Shown: piece after piece, positions 31,973 to 41,758 of the stretch
Position numbering within the stretch: the stretch's first letter is position 1
Layout of the letters: the number at the start of each line of letters is the position of its first letter
NCBI RefSeq assembly: GCF_028747645.1
Contig: NZ_CP118100.1
Location: forward strand, 310,001 to 374,000
From: Microbacterium esteraromaticum
GTDB lineage: Bacteria; Actinomycetota; Actinomycetes; Actinomycetales; Microbacteriaceae
Direction: 5' to 3'
Length of the DNA: 64,000 nt
Notes under the pieces: model-generated
Database searches by the model: none
The model's input: the letters and a program-made list of their open reading frames with translations, nothing else
Told to the model about the DNA's origin: nothing
Program-made: the position numbers and the translations under genes

Positions 31973-33244
31973 ATGCGATCGACAGCATTGACCCGACGGG
32001 GAGGCACCGCACTCGCGGTGACCGCAGCCGCAGCACTCGCCCTCACCGGCTGCAGCAGCTCCGACGCCGGTAGCGCCGATCCGGACGAGAAGATCGTTCT
32101 CGAATACGGCATCTGGGACCAGAAGCAGGAGCCGGCGATGCAGGCGATCGCCGACGCGTTCACCGCCGAGAATCCCAACGTGTCGATCAAGCTCGTGACC
32201 ACTCCGTACAAGGAGTACTTCACGAAGCTCCAGACCTCGGTCTCGGGCGGCGCGGCTCCCGACGTGTTCTGGATGAACGGCCCGAACTTCCAGCTGTACG
32301 CATCCAACGGTGTGATCGCACCGCTCGAGGGCGCTGACCTCGACCCCGCCGATTACCCCGAGGGGCTCGTTGACCTGTACACCTTCGACGGCGCCCTCTA
32401 CGGTGCGCCGAAGGACTTCGACACCATCGGCCTCTGGTACAACAAGGAACTCTTCGACGAGGCGGGCGTCGCCTACCCCACGGCCGGTTGGACCTGGGAT
32501 GACATGAAGGACGCCGCGGCCAAGCTGACCGACCCCGCCAAGGGCCAGTTCGGCATCGCTGCAGCGCAGGCGGGCCAGGAGAACTACTACAACTCGATCG
32601 CCCAGGCCGGCGGCGAGGTGATCAGTGCCGACGGCACCACCAGCGGCTACGGCACGCCCGAGGCGCTCGCCGGTATCGAGCTGTGGACCGACCTCATCGA
32701 GGCGGGCTCGTCGCCGACCGCGCAGCAGATGACCGATACCTCGGCGCAGGACTTCTTCCTGTCGGGCAAGGTCGCCATGTTCCAGAACGGCTCGTGGGCG
32801 GCGCACACCTACGCCGACAACGCCGACATCGCCGACAAGGTCGACGTCGCCCCGCTGGCCGCCGGCCCCGCGGGCAACCAGAGCGTGATCCACGGTCTGG
32901 CGAACGTCGTCAACGCCAAGGGCGACCACGTCGAGGCGGCTACCGAGTTCGCCGTCTTCGCCAGCAGCGAGGCCGCGGCCGACATCATGGCCGACTCGGG
33001 CACCGTGATCCCCGCATTCGACGGCAAGCAGCAGGTCTGGGTCGACGCGCTCCCGCAGTACAACCTGCAGGCGTACATCGACGCGCTCGACACGGCCGTC
33101 GCCTACCCGGCATCGCAGAACACCGCCGCCTGGACCAGTGTCGAGGGCGAGATCCTCTCCCAGGTCTGGGCGGGCAACGTCACCCCGGCAGATGGCCTGC
33201 AGGAGCTTGCATCGAAGATGCAGGCAGCCCTCGACTCCGAGTAA
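31973..33244 (+). CDS. sugar ABC transporter substrate-binding lipoprotein (CUT1)
   Basis: A 423-residue extracellular binding protein, family 1. The signal peptide ends in lipobox ALTGC (Cys at about residue 25). LEYGIWDQKQEPAMQAIADA opens the first lobe, and PDVFWMNGPNFQLY is the usual ligand-lobe segment. GGGAGGATC is the ribosome-binding region before ATG 31973. Two permease genes follow directly. The substrate is probably a sulfated or related oligosaccharide, judged only from the neighbouring sulfatase. Confidence 0.9.
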   Translation: MRSTALTRRGGTALAVTAAAALALTGCSSSDAGSADPDEKIVLEYGIWDQKQEPAMQAIADAFTAENPNVSIKLVTTPYKEYFTKLQTSVSGGAAPDVFWMNGPNFQLYASNGVIAPLEGADLDPADYPEGLVDLYTFDGALYGAPKDFDTIGLWYNKELFDEAGVAYPTAGWTWDDMKDAAAKLTDPAKGQFGIAAAQAGQENYYNSIAQAGGEVISADGTTSGYGTPEALAGIELWTDLIEAGSSPTAQQMTDTSAQDFFLSGKVAMFQNGSWAAHTYADNADIADKVDVAPLAAGPAGNQSVIHGLANVVNAKGDHVEAATEFAVFASSEAAADIMADSGTVIPAFDGKQQVWVDALPQYNLQAYIDALDTAVAYPASQNTAAWTSVEGEILSQVWAGNVTPADGLQELASKMQAALDSE

Positions 33245-33254
33245 GGAACACAGC

Positions 33255-34217
33255 ATGACCGACGTCGTCGCGCGCAGCGCCGACACGTCGACCGAGCGGA
33301 TGCCGGAGGCGAAGACCTCCGGCATCCGCCGCCGTCGGCGCAATCCCGGTGCCTCACCCTGGTGGGCACTGGTCTTCATCGGCCCCACCGCACTGGGCCT
33401 GCTGGTGTTCTACCTGTGGCCCACCGTGCGCACCATGTTCATGTCGTTCACCGAGTCCGGACCCTTCGGTGGCTCGGAATGGGTGGGGCTTGCCAACTAC
33501 GAGCGGCTGTTCCAGGACCCCGAACTGATCGGGGCGCTGCGCAACACCGCCATCTACACGGGCATCGCGCTCATCGGCATCCCCGTCGCCGTGGCGATCG
33601 CCGCGCTGCTGAACACCGCGGGCCTCAAGGGCCGCAGCGTCTATCGCACCCTGTACTTCATCCCCGTCGTCACGATGCCCGCCGCGATCGCGCTGGTCTG
33701 GCGCATGATCTACAACGGCGACTTCGGTGTGCTCAACACGATGCTCGGCTGGTTCGGCGTCGAGGGGCGCAGTTGGCTGACCGACCCGAGTACGGCGCTG
33801 GTCGCCATCGCGGTCGTCGGCATCTGGGCCGGCCTCGGGACGAACGTCGTGATCTTCCTCGCCGGGCTGCAGGGCATCCCGGACACGATCATGGAGGCCG
33901 CCGACCTCGACGGCGCCGGCCCTGTGCGCAAGTTCTTCTCGATCACCATCCCGCTGCTGTCGCCGAGCATCTTCTTCGTCTCGGTCATCAGCGTGATCGG
34001 CGCGCTGCAGGTCTTCGACCTGATCTACATGATGCTCGGGGTGAACAACCCGGCCATGCCGAACACCCGCACGATCGTCTACCTGTTCTACGAAGCCGGC
34101 TTCATCGACAACGAGCGCGGCTACGCGGCCGCGATCGCGTTCCTGTTGCTGCTGATCATCCTCGTCCTGACGGTCGTCCAGTTCCGTCTGCAGAAGAAGT
34201 GGGTGCACTATGAGTGA
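33255..34217 (+). CDS. sugar ABC transporter permease (MalF-like)
   Basis: A 320-residue permease with six main membrane segments after a basic N-terminal tail of about 30 residues (RRRRRN). The permease-ATPase coupling loop EAADLDGAGPVRKFFSITIPLL is the EAA motif. It pairs with the MalG-like protein encoded next, overlapping it by 8 nt. No ATPase gene is in the operon; in actinobacteria a shared MsiK-type ATPase usually serves such systems. Confidence 0.92.
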   Translation: MTDVVARSADTSTERMPEAKTSGIRRRRRNPGASPWWALVFIGPTALGLLVFYLWPTVRTMFMSFTESGPFGGSEWVGLANYERLFQDPELIGALRNTAIYTGIALIGIPVAVAIAALLNTAGLKGRSVYRTLYFIPVVTMPAAIALVWRMIYNGDFGVLNTMLGWFGVEGRSWLTDPSTALVAIAVVGIWAGLGTNVVIFLAGLQGIPDTIMEAADLDGAGPVRKFFSITIPLLSPSIFFVSVISVIGALQVFDLIYMMLGVNNPAMPNTRTIVYLFYEAGFIDNERGYAAAIAFLLLLIILVLTVVQFRLQKKWVHYE

Positions 34218-35100
34218 GATCTCGCTGGACACACGCGCCGTGGTCGACGCCTCCGGGGTCTCGCAGCAGGCGGGGCGCTCGCCGAAGAACCGCGGCGTCT
34301 GGATCGTGCACATCGTGCTGATCCTCGGCGCCGTGGTGATGGTGTTCCCGTTCATCTGGCAGACCCTGACCGCCTTCAAGACGTTCCAGGACTCGGTGCA
34401 GGTGCCGCCGGTGGTCATCCCCGACCCGTGGGTGTTCACTAACTTCGGCGAGGTCTTCGACTCGATGCCCTTCGCGCAGATGTTCACCAACTCGGTGCTG
34501 TTGACCATCGGCCGCACGGTCGGCCAGGTCGTGCTGTGCACCATGGCCGGCTACGCGTTCGCGCGCATCCCGTTCCCCGGTCGCAACGTCGTGTTCGTGC
34601 TGTTCCTGTCGGTGCTGATGGTGCCCTCGCAGCTGTACCTGCTGCCGCAGTACGAGATCATTCAGTCGCTCGGCTGGCTGAACACCCTGCAGGCGCTGAT
34701 CGTGCCCGGCATCTTCAGCGCGTTCGGCACGTTCCTGATGCGGCAGTTCTTCATGTCACTGCCGGCGGAACTCGAAGAGGCGGCGCGGATCGACGGCGCA
34801 AACCCGTGGCAGACCTTCTGGCGCATCATGGTGCCGTTGGCCAAGCCCGGCATCGTCGCCTTGACGGTGTTCACCGTGCTGTGGTCGTGGAACGACCTGC
34901 TCTGGCCGCTGGTTGTCACCACCGATCCCGAGAAGATGCCCCTGTCGGTCGGTCTGGCGCAGCTCGTCGGACTGCACGGCACTGACTACCCTGTTCTGAT
35001 GGCGGGAGCGCTGCTCGCGACCCTGCCGATGCTCGTGACCTTCATGATCCTGCAGAAGCAGTTCATTCAGGGCATCGCCTTCTCAGGATCGAAGGGGTAA
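34210..35100 (+). CDS. sugar ABC transporter permease (MalG-like)
   Basis: A 296-residue permease with six membrane segments and the EAA loop EEAARIDGANPWQTFWRIMV. The last segment leads to FIQGIAFSGSKG, a typical ending of this family. The start lies inside the end of the previous gene, and the stop is 2 nt before the LacI gene, so all are in one operon. Confidence 0.92.
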   Translation: MSEISLDTRAVVDASGVSQQAGRSPKNRGVWIVHIVLILGAVVMVFPFIWQTLTAFKTFQDSVQVPPVVIPDPWVFTNFGEVFDSMPFAQMFTNSVLLTIGRTVGQVVLCTMAGYAFARIPFPGRNVVFVLFLSVLMVPSQLYLLPQYEIIQSLGWLNTLQALIVPGIFSAFGTFLMRQFFMSLPAELEEAARIDGANPWQTFWRIMVPLAKPGIVALTVFTVLWSWNDLLWPLVVTTDPEKMPLSVGLAQLVGLHGTDYPVLMAGALLATLPMLVTFMILQKQFIQGIAFSGSKG

Positions 35101-35102
35101 AC

Positions 35103-36167
35103 ATGGCGGATTCTCTCAGCGCTGACGGAGTCTCGACGACACGTCGACGGCCGACTCTGCGGATGGTGGCCGAACGGGCCGGGGTGTCGACGGCGACCGT
35201 GTCGTACGTCTTCTCGGGCCGTGACGGGGTGTCCGGGGCCGGTGTGGCCCCGGACACCATCCGGCGCGTGCGAGAAGCCGCCGAACAGCTCAACTACCGG
35301 CCGAACCGCTCGGCGCGCGCCATGCGCACCGGGCGCACCGAGACGGTGCAGCTGGCCCTGCACATGCTGAGCGATCCGTGGGCGCTCGCGGTCGCCGACG
35401 CGGTCAACGCCGAGGCGAAGCAGCACGACCTGACGACGCTGATCCTCGCGGACGGCGACTGGCACGCGGCGCTCGATCGCATCGAGTGCGATGTGGCCTA
35501 TCTCGATCAGGCTCCCGACACCGAGCCCGGTCGCCGTCACCTGGCAGACCTGGTCGAGCGCGGTCAGCGCCTGGTGGTGTTCTCGGAGACGCTCGAGCCC
35601 AACGGGTTCGATGTGATCCGCTCCGAGGCGCTGCCGGGCTGCGAACTGGCGATGGATCACCTGCTTGAGCGGCATGTCGAGATCGGCTGCCTGGCCGCCG
35701 AGAGCATGCTGGCCACCGATGACCGCTCCCGGTACAGCGTGTACCAGGAGAAGATGGCCGCGCACGGGTTGACGGTCGACCCGTCGTGGGTGCAGAGCTA
35801 CACCACGACGCACGCGAGTGCGTTCGAGGCCGCGGTGGCGCTGCTGTCGTCGCCGCGGCGCCCGACCGCGGTGTACGCGACGACCGACTTCGCGGCCATC
35901 GCGGTGATCAACGCCGCCCACATGCTGGGCCTGCGCGTGCCGCACGACCTCGCGGTGACGGGTGTGGGCAACACGCCCCATGCGGCATCCGTCGCTCCCA
36001 CGCTCACCACTGTCGGACCCACCGACTTCTACGCACGTCAGGCGAAGGTGATCGTCGACCGGGCCCTGGCCGACGACACCGACCCGACGCGCCTGCATGA
36101 ATTCCCGTGGTCGCTGTTCCCCGGCGGCTCCACCGACCTCGACGCCCCGGGCGCGACACGGCTGTGA
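35103..36167 (+). CDS. LacI-family regulator of the sulfatase / importer locus
   Basis: A 354-residue repressor. The N-terminal helix-turn-helix and hinge (LRMVAERAGVSTATVSYVFS) are followed by a slightly longer loop than usual (GRDGVSGAGVAPDTIR), then NYRPNRSARAMRTG and a periplasmic-binding-type effector domain. It is encoded inside the operon it probably controls; the palindromes at 31897-31922 and 30411-30424 are its likely sites. The effector is probably a product of the imported sugar. Confidence 0.88.
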   Translation: MADSLSADGVSTTRRRPTLRMVAERAGVSTATVSYVFSGRDGVSGAGVAPDTIRRVREAAEQLNYRPNRSARAMRTGRTETVQLALHMLSDPWALAVADAVNAEAKQHDLTTLILADGDWHAALDRIECDVAYLDQAPDTEPGRRHLADLVERGQRLVVFSETLEPNGFDVIRSEALPGCELAMDHLLERHVEIGCLAAESMLATDDRSRYSVYQEKMAAHGLTVDPSWVQSYTTTHASAFEAAVALLSSPRRPTAVYATTDFAAIAVINAAHMLGLRVPHDLAVTGVGNTPHAASVAPTLTTVGPTDFYARQAKVIVDRALADDTDPTRLHEFPWSLFPGGSTDLDAPGATRL

Positions 36168-36190
36168 CGAAGAAATCAGAAGGAGAACTC

Positions 36191-37363
36191 TTGGACCTCA
36201 AGATCGGCATCATCGGATTCGGTGCCCGCGCATCGCTGCGCAGAGAAGTGCATCGTCCCGAAGAGGGATCGCGCGTGACCGCGGTCTGCGATCCCGCCGA
36301 ACGCGCCCGTGAAGACGCACGTCGTGAACTGCCCGACGCGCTGATCACCGACTCACTGGACGAGCTGCTGGCATCCGGCGTCGACGCCGTCATGGTGCTC
36401 ACGCCCGACAACACGCACGCCGAGATCAGCATCCGCGCCCTCGAGGCGGGCGTGCCGGTGTTCTGCGAGAAGCCGCTGGCGATCGACCTCGCCGACGCCG
36501 ACGCGATGCTCGAGACCGCCCGCCGCACCGGCACCCGCCTGTACATCGGGCACAACATGCGCCACATGCCCGTTGTGACGCTCATGCGCCGACTGATCCA
36601 AGAGGGACGCATCGGTGAGGTGAAGGCCGTGTGGTGCCGGCACTTCGTCGGCCACGGCGGCGACTACTACTTCAAGGACTGGCACGCCGACCGCACCCGC
36701 ACGACGGGGCTGCTGCTGCAGAAGGGCGCGCACGACATCGACGTGATCCACTGGCTCGCCGGTGCGTACACCGAGCAGGTCGCCGCGATGGGTGAGCTGA
36801 GTGTGTACGGCGGCATCGACGACCGTCGTGACCGCACGGGCGAGCGGATGCCCGACTGGTTCAGCCTTGACAACTGGCCGCCGACCTCGCTCGACGGGCT
36901 GCACCCCACGGTCGACGTCGAGGACATCTCGATGGTCAACATGCGCCTCGCGGGTGGTGTGATGGCCTCGTACCAGCAGTGCCACTTCACCCCCGACTAC
37001 TGGCGCAACTACACCGTGATCGGCACCGAGGGGCGCATCGAGAACATCGGCGACTCGTCGGGTGGCGAGGTGCGTCTGTGGAACCGTCGTCACCGCGGCT
37101 ACGCCGAAGCCGACGAGACGTTCCCGATCGAGTCGGCCCCGGATGCCGGACACGACGGCGCCGATGGTCTGCTCGTGGCCGAGTTCCTGCGCTTCGTGCG
37201 TGACGGCGGTCTCACTGAGACGTCGCCGGTCGCCGCGCGCGAGTCGGTCGCCGCGGGCATCCTCGCGACGCAGTCGCTGCGTGCCGACGGCTCCGCGATC
37301 GATGTGCCGGCGCTCGACGAGGATCTCGTCGCCTACTTCGCCCGCGGCCAGGTCGAGGCCTGA
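36191..37363 (+). CDS. Gfo/Idh/MocA-family oxidoreductase
   Basis: A 390-residue NAD(P)-dependent sugar dehydrogenase-type protein. DLKIGIIGFGARASLRREVH is the Rossmann dinucleotide loop, VMVLTPDNTHAEISIRAL and FCEKPLAIDLADAD carry the conserved EKP motif, and GAHDIDVIHWLAG the substrate-side His. The TTG at 36191 was chosen over the GTG at 36164 because AGAAGGAG lies about 6 nt before it and the fold begins right after. It probably oxidises a sugar released by the sulfatase pathway. Confidence 0.88.
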   Translation: MDLKIGIIGFGARASLRREVHRPEEGSRVTAVCDPAERAREDARRELPDALITDSLDELLASGVDAVMVLTPDNTHAEISIRALEAGVPVFCEKPLAIDLADADAMLETARRTGTRLYIGHNMRHMPVVTLMRRLIQEGRIGEVKAVWCRHFVGHGGDYYFKDWHADRTRTTGLLLQKGAHDIDVIHWLAGAYTEQVAAMGELSVYGGIDDRRDRTGERMPDWFSLDNWPPTSLDGLHPTVDVEDISMVNMRLAGGVMASYQQCHFTPDYWRNYTVIGTEGRIENIGDSSGGEVRLWNRRHRGYAEADETFPIESAPDAGHDGADGLLVAEFLRFVRDGGLTETSPVAARESVAAGILATQSLRADGSAIDVPALDEDLVAYFARGQVEA

Positions 37364-37370
37364 GCCGCGA

Positions 37371-37405
37371 ACGGCCCCGCCCCGTGCAGACGGAGGCGGG
37401 GCCGT
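37371..37405. terminator. bidirectional terminator between the Gfo/Idh and LacI genes
   Basis: A perfect 11-bp stem (ACGGCCCCGCC / GGCGGGGCCGT) with a 13-nt loop, between convergent genes. TCTGCATTC follows on the plus strand. Confidence 0.75.
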
Positions 37406-37466
37406 TCTGCATTCCTCGGCGGGAGCGTTGCGGTCTGAGGCGGAGGCAGTGCGGTGGGCGACGGCG

Positions 37467-38549
37467 TCAGTGCGCCGGGGCAGCCACCGAGTCGCGGTGC
37501 ACCAGGTAGGTGCCCAGCGTCACGACCTCGTCGGGGTCGCGCGAGAAGGCGTCGCGGTCGGCGAGAGCCGCGCGCAGCGCTTCGCGGCCGAGCTGTTCGA
37601 GCGGCACGTGCACGGTCGTCAGCTTCGGCGTGAGATCGGTGGCCAGGGGAGTGTCGTCGTATGCGGCGACGGACATGTCGTCGGGAATCCGCAGACCGGC
37701 CTCGGCGAGGGCCTCGTAGACGCCCGCGGCGATGGTCTCGTTGACCGCGAGGATCGCCGTGGCGCCGGTGCTCTCGCCCAGCAGGGCCGCCGTGGAAGTG
37801 CGGCCAGAGTGCCGACCGAATCCGTCCATGCGGATAAGCGTCTCGTCAACCTCGACGCCCCGCGCCGTCAGTGCGCGCAGATAGCCGTCGAGGCGGCTGC
37901 GCATGGCGGGAAGCGTGCGCCGTCCGCCCACCAGGGCGATCCGGCGGTGCCCGACCCCGATCAGGTGCTCGGTGATCGCGAACGCGCCACCCTCGTTGTC
38001 GTAGGCGACGGTGCGACTGGGGCTCGGCTGGGGCAGTGGCGGATGCGCGCAGAGCACGAGACGGCTGCCCATGCCCTCCAGCGACTCGGCGCGCTGCGCC
38101 AGCAGGCGGTGGTACGAGGGCTCGTCGCGGGCGCCGCTGACGACGATGACGGCGTCGACGCGCTGCTCGCGCATGCGGTCGATCAGCGCCATCTCGCGCT
38201 CCGGCTCCCCGCTGGTGGTCGCGACGATCAGCAGGCGCCCGGCCTCTGCGGCTGCCTGCTCGAGACCATGGATCAGATAGCCGAAGAACGGGTCGACGAT
38301 CTCGGGCACGACGACGCCGATGATCTCGGTGCCGGCCCTGGTGAGCGCTCGGGCATTGGCATTGGCCGCGTAGCCCAGTTTCGCGACGGCCCGCATCACC
38401 CGGTCGCGGGTGGCGGCGGCAACGGGGTAGTTGCCGTTGAGAACGCGCGAGACCGTCGCCGTCGACACCGACGCCAGTTCGGCCACGTCGCTGATCGTGG
38501 CTGCGCGTCGGTGCGCGGTGCGCTGTGCGGGGTCAGCTGGTGATGACAC
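37467..38549 (-). CDS. LacI-family regulator of the fucosidase / DUF2264 locus
   Basis: A 360-residue repressor. The helix-turn-helix ATISDVAELASVSTATVSRV then LNGNYPVAAATRDRVMRAVA and the hinge region are canonical, followed by an effector domain (GVVVPEIVDPFFGYLIHGLE). The GTG at 38549 is used with GAGGGA just upstream. Three similar palindromes (39600-39615, 39719-39734, 46853-46868) near the neighbouring transcription starts are its likely operators. It lies 20 nt downstream of the dehydrogenase gene in the same direction and is probably co-transcribed, giving feedback. Confidence 0.9.
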   Translation of the reverse strand: MSSPADPAQRTAHRRAATISDVAELASVSTATVSRVLNGNYPVAAATRDRVMRAVAKLGYAANANARALTRAGTEIIGVVVPEIVDPFFGYLIHGLEQAAAEAGRLLIVATTSGEPEREMALIDRMREQRVDAVIVVSGARDEPSYHRLLAQRAESLEGMGSRLVLCAHPPLPQPSPSRTVAYDNEGGAFAITEHLIGVGHRRIALVGGRRTLPAMRSRLDGYLRALTARGVEVDETLIRMDGFGRHSGRTSTAALLGESTGATAILAVNETIAAGVYEALAEAGLRIPDDMSVAAYDDTPLATDLTPKLTTVHVPLEQLGREALRAALADRDAFSRDPDEVVTLGTYLVHRDSVAAPAH

Positions 38550-38569
38550 GTTCCCTCGAGACGAAGCGG

Positions 38570-39577
38570 CTACGCCATGATCGCGAAGTCTGCGGGGCGC
38601 ACTTCGTGGTCGAATCTATCATCGGCGGCGAAGCGGGCCACTTCTGCCACGGCCAGCTCGCCCAGCCGCGAGACCTCGTTGCCGAGCGCGCCGGCGATGT
38701 GCGGCGTGATGGTGACGTTCGGCAGCGTGTACAGCGGCGAGTCCGCCGGCAGCGGTTCGGGGGCGACGACATCGAGGTAGGCGTCGATGCGCCCGGCGAC
38801 CGCCTCACGGGTCAGGGCGTCGGTGTCGATCAGCCCGCCGCGGGCGGTGTTGATCAGTACGGCACCGTCGCGCATCAGCGCCAGTTCCCGTGCGCCGATC
38901 ATCCCTGCGGTGGTGTCGGTCAGAGGGGCGTGGATGCTGATGACAGCGCTGCGCCGGCAGAGCTCGTCGAGGCCGACCAGCTCTGCGCCGAGCGCCTGTG
39001 CCTCTTCGGCCGAGATGTAGGGATCGCTGAGCAGCACGTGGGCGTCGATGCTGCGCAGCATCCGCAGCATCTCCCTGCCGACGCGGGACGCGCCGACCAC
39101 GCCGACGGTCACTCCGTAGGCGCCGATCGGTGGCATCCGCCGGGTGTCCCGCGTGCCCTTGGTGGCGTGCAGTTGGGCGACGAAGCGGTTGGTGCGCTTG
39201 AGCCCGAGGATCGTGCAGGCGAACGCGAACTCGGCGACGGGTACGGCGTTGGCGCTGGCGCAGCTGCTGACGCGGATGCCCCGCTCGAGCACGAGAGGGT
39301 CGAGGAACAGGCGCACAGTGCCCGCGGCGTGGACGATCGCGCGCAGCGCGGTGGCGTCGTCGAGGGTGGTCAGGTCGATCGACGGTGCCCCCCAGCCGGT
39401 GATCAACAGATCGGTCTGCGCGAGAGCCGCTCTCGCGCGGTCGGAGCGCAGGTCGCCGAGCGGCGCGGGGTCGACGACGGTCGCGATGCGAGCGAGGCGC
39501 TCGAGCGTGTCGGGCAGGAAAGCCGCGGCGTGCGCTGCCGGGTCCATCGCGAAAGCGACGCGGGGCGGCCGGTTCAT
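38570..39577 (-). CDS. D-isomer-specific 2-hydroxyacid dehydrogenase
   Basis: A 335-residue NAD-dependent dehydrogenase. VGVVGASRVGREMLRMLRSI is the nucleotide-binding loop, LINTARGGLIDTDAL carries the catalytic Arg region, DVVAPEPLPADSPLY the Glu, and NVTITPHIAGALGNE the catalytic His. It may reduce or oxidise a sugar acid from glycan breakdown. Of three in-frame ATGs (39589, 39583, 39577), 39577 has GGAG at 6 nt. A LacI-type operator overlaps its promoter. Confidence 0.85.
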   Translation of the reverse strand: MNRPPRVAFAMDPAAHAAAFLPDTLERLARIATVVDPAPLGDLRSDRARAALAQTDLLITGWGAPSIDLTTLDDATALRAIVHAAGTVRLFLDPLVLERGIRVSSCASANAVPVAEFAFACTILGLKRTNRFVAQLHATKGTRDTRRMPPIGAYGVTVGVVGASRVGREMLRMLRSIDAHVLLSDPYISAEEAQALGAELVGLDELCRRSAVISIHAPLTDTTAGMIGARELALMRDGAVLINTARGGLIDTDALTREAVAGRIDAYLDVVAPEPLPADSPLYTLPNVTITPHIAGALGNEVSRLGELAVAEVARFAADDRFDHEVRPADFAIMA

Positions 39578-39598
39578 GTACATCTCCATCGATCGAAA

Positions 39599-39615
39599 AT
39601 AGTAACCGTTTTCTA
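39599..39615 (-). promoter_or_regulatory. operator and -10 of the 2-hydroxyacid dehydrogenase gene
   Basis: On the minus strand TAGAAAACGGTTACTA (39600-39615) overlaps the -10 TACTAT (39599-39604). It has the same outer bases as the operator at 39719-39734. Confidence 0.65.
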
Positions 39616-39685
39616 TCAGGGTTTCGAGCGTTGGGGCAAACCGCGCCGCTGGAAACGGGTTCAAACGCGCATATGATCGCCGGCT

Positions 39686-39734
39686 TTGACAGGTTGTGAG
39701 GATCTGGGCTACGTTGCATAGAAATCGCTTACTA
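39686..39734 (+). promoter_or_regulatory. promoter and LacI-type operator of the importer / DUF2264 operon
   Basis: TTGACA (39686-39691) and TACGTT (39710-39715) are 18 bp apart; TAGAAATCGCTTACTA at 39719-39734 covers the predicted transcription start. Confidence 0.7.
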
Positions 39735-39771
39735 CTCGGTACCACCCCACGACGACGTTCGGAGGATCGCG

Positions 39772-40800
39772 GTGACATCAGCACCCGTCGCGAGCAGACC
39801 TGCACCGTCTGCGCCTGATTTGCCGCAGAACACCCCGCCGCCCGGCGCGCCGAAACGACCGCGGCGCGGCCGCAGGGCCGACACCAAGCTGAGCTTCCGC
39901 GCGCACCTGCGGCGCGACCGGATGATGCTGCTGATGGTGCTGCCCGGATTCCTGTACTTCGTGGTGTTCCACTGGCTGCCCATCCCCGGCAACATCATCG
40001 CCTTCGAGGACTATCAGCCCTACCTCGGCTTCTTCGACAGCGTCTGGGTCGGCCTCGACAACTTCGCCGTCGCGTTCACGGACCCTGCGTTCTGGTACGC
40101 GCTGCGCAACACGCTGGTGATCACCCTCATGCAGCTGGTGCTCTTCTTCCCGGTGCCGATCATGCTCGCGTTGCTGCTGAACAGCATCATGTCGCCCGGG
40201 CTGAAGAAGTTCGTGCAGAGCGTGATCTACCTGCCGCACTTCCTCGGCTGGGTGATCATCATCTCGATCTTCACGCAGATCCTGGGGCCCACGGGGGCGA
40301 TCCCCAACCTGCTCGACTCGATGGGGCTGCCGCGCATCAGCCCGATGACCAACCCCGAGACCTTCCCGCTGCTGGTGACCCTGCAGACGATCTGGAAGGA
40401 CGCCGGCTGGGGCACCATCATGTTCCTCGCGGCCCTCGCCAGCATCGATGAGGAGCTCTACGAGGCCGCCGCTGTCGACGGCGCGGGGCCGTGGCGGCGC
40501 ATGTGGGCGATCACCATCCCCGGCATCATGCCCATCGTCATCCTGCTGCTGATCCTCAACCTCGGCACGGCCCTGTCGGTCGGCTTCGAGCAGATCATCC
40601 TGCAGCGCAACAACGTCGGCGCCGAGGCCGGTGAAGTGCTCGACACCTACGTCTACTTCCACGGCATCGTCGACGGCCAATGGGGCACAGCCGCCGCGGT
40701 CGGACTCGTGAAGGGCGTCGTCGGACTGTTCCTGGTGCTCGGCGCCAACAAGCTCGCTCACATGTTCGGACAGGATGGGGTGTACTCCCGTGACCGTTGA
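39772..40800 (+). CDS. ABC transporter permease (LplB-like)
   Basis: A 342-residue permease of the LplB/YteP type, known for uptake of complex plant or host glycans. A Pro/Arg-rich N-terminal tail of about 45 residues precedes six membrane segments, and the coupling loop is YEAAAVDGAGPWRRMWAITI. The GTG at 39772 has GGAGGATC 5-9 nt upstream. No ATPase gene is nearby. Confidence 0.9.
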   Translation: MTSAPVASRPAPSAPDLPQNTPPPGAPKRPRRGRRADTKLSFRAHLRRDRMMLLMVLPGFLYFVVFHWLPIPGNIIAFEDYQPYLGFFDSVWVGLDNFAVAFTDPAFWYALRNTLVITLMQLVLFFPVPIMLALLLNSIMSPGLKKFVQSVIYLPHFLGWVIIISIFTQILGPTGAIPNLLDSMGLPRISPMTNPETFPLLVTLQTIWKDAGWGTIMFLAALASIDEELYEAAAVDGAGPWRRMWAITIPGIMPIVILLLILNLGTALSVGFEQIILQRNNVGAEAGEVLDTYVYFHGIVDGQWGTAAAVGLVKGVVGLFLVLGANKLAHMFGQDGVYSRDR

Positions 40801-41731
40801 CGCACAGACGACCGTCGTGAACCTCGGCGAGAAGAAGGCCCGCAAGCTCACCTCCAGTCGGCGACCGGTATGGATGGAGAAGCCCTCCGCCGCCACGCAG
40901 GGGGTCAAAGGCCTGGTGCTGCTGCTGATCTGCATCGCCGTGATCTATCCGTTCATGATCGTGATCGGCACCAGCCTGTCGACGCAGGAGGAGATCGCCC
41001 GCAACAACGGCTTCGTGCTGTTTCCGGCCGAACCGACCCTCGCGGCGTATCAGACGATCTTCGCCGGCGGCATCGTCACCGAGGCGCTGCTTCGCAGCAT
41101 CGGCATCACGCTCGTCGGCACGGCGCTGTCGGTGACACTGACCGTGCTGATGGCCTACGGGCTCTCACGCCGTGGCCTGCTCGGCGGCGGATTCTTCCTG
41201 ATGACCGCACTGCTGACCATGCTGTTCACGCCCGGCATCATCCCCACGTTCCTGGTGGTCAAGGAACTCGGCATGCTCGACACCTATGCGGCATTGATCC
41301 TGCCGACGGCGCTCTCGGCCTTCAACCTCGTCATCGTGCGCTCGTTCATGATGGGCATCCCCAGCGAACTCACCGAGGCGGCACGCCTCGACGGGGCGGG
41401 TGACCTGCGCATCCTGTGGCACGTCGTGCTGCCGCTGTCGAAGGCCGTGATCGCGGTGGTCGGTCTGTTCTACGCCGTCGGCTACTGGAACGCCTTCTTC
41501 AACGCGATGCTCTACGTCGACAGTGACAAGTGGCCGCTCGCCATGGTGCTGCGGCAATACGTGCTGCTGGGCTCATCGATCGACCAGAGCGCCGCGGCCG
41601 AGATCGCCGCCCCCAGTCAAGCGATCCAGATGGCCGTCATCGTGATCAGCATCGTGCCGATCCTGTGCGTCTACCCGTTCCTGCAGAAGTACTTCACCAA
41701 GGGTGTGCTCACCGGAGCCATCAAGGGCTGA
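40790..41731 (+). CDS. ABC transporter permease (LplC/YtcP-like)
   Basis: A 313-residue permease with six membrane segments and the EAA loop TEAARLDGAGDLRILWHVVL. Its ending YFTKGVLTGAIKG is typical of the family. The GTG at 40790 gives an 11-nt overlap with the previous gene; the in-frame ATG at 40775 would add five residues. Confidence 0.9.
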   Translation: MTVDAQTTVVNLGEKKARKLTSSRRPVWMEKPSAATQGVKGLVLLLICIAVIYPFMIVIGTSLSTQEEIARNNGFVLFPAEPTLAAYQTIFAGGIVTEALLRSIGITLVGTALSVTLTVLMAYGLSRRGLLGGGFFLMTALLTMLFTPGIIPTFLVVKELGMLDTYAALILPTALSAFNLVIVRSFMMGIPSELTEAARLDGAGDLRILWHVVLPLSKAVIAVVGLFYAVGYWNAFFNAMLYVDSDKWPLAMVLRQYVLLGSSIDQSAAAEIAAPSQAIQMAVIVISIVPILCVYPFLQKYFTKGVLTGAIKG

Positions 41732-41758
41732 ACACCCATTCGTCAGAGAGGACTGAAC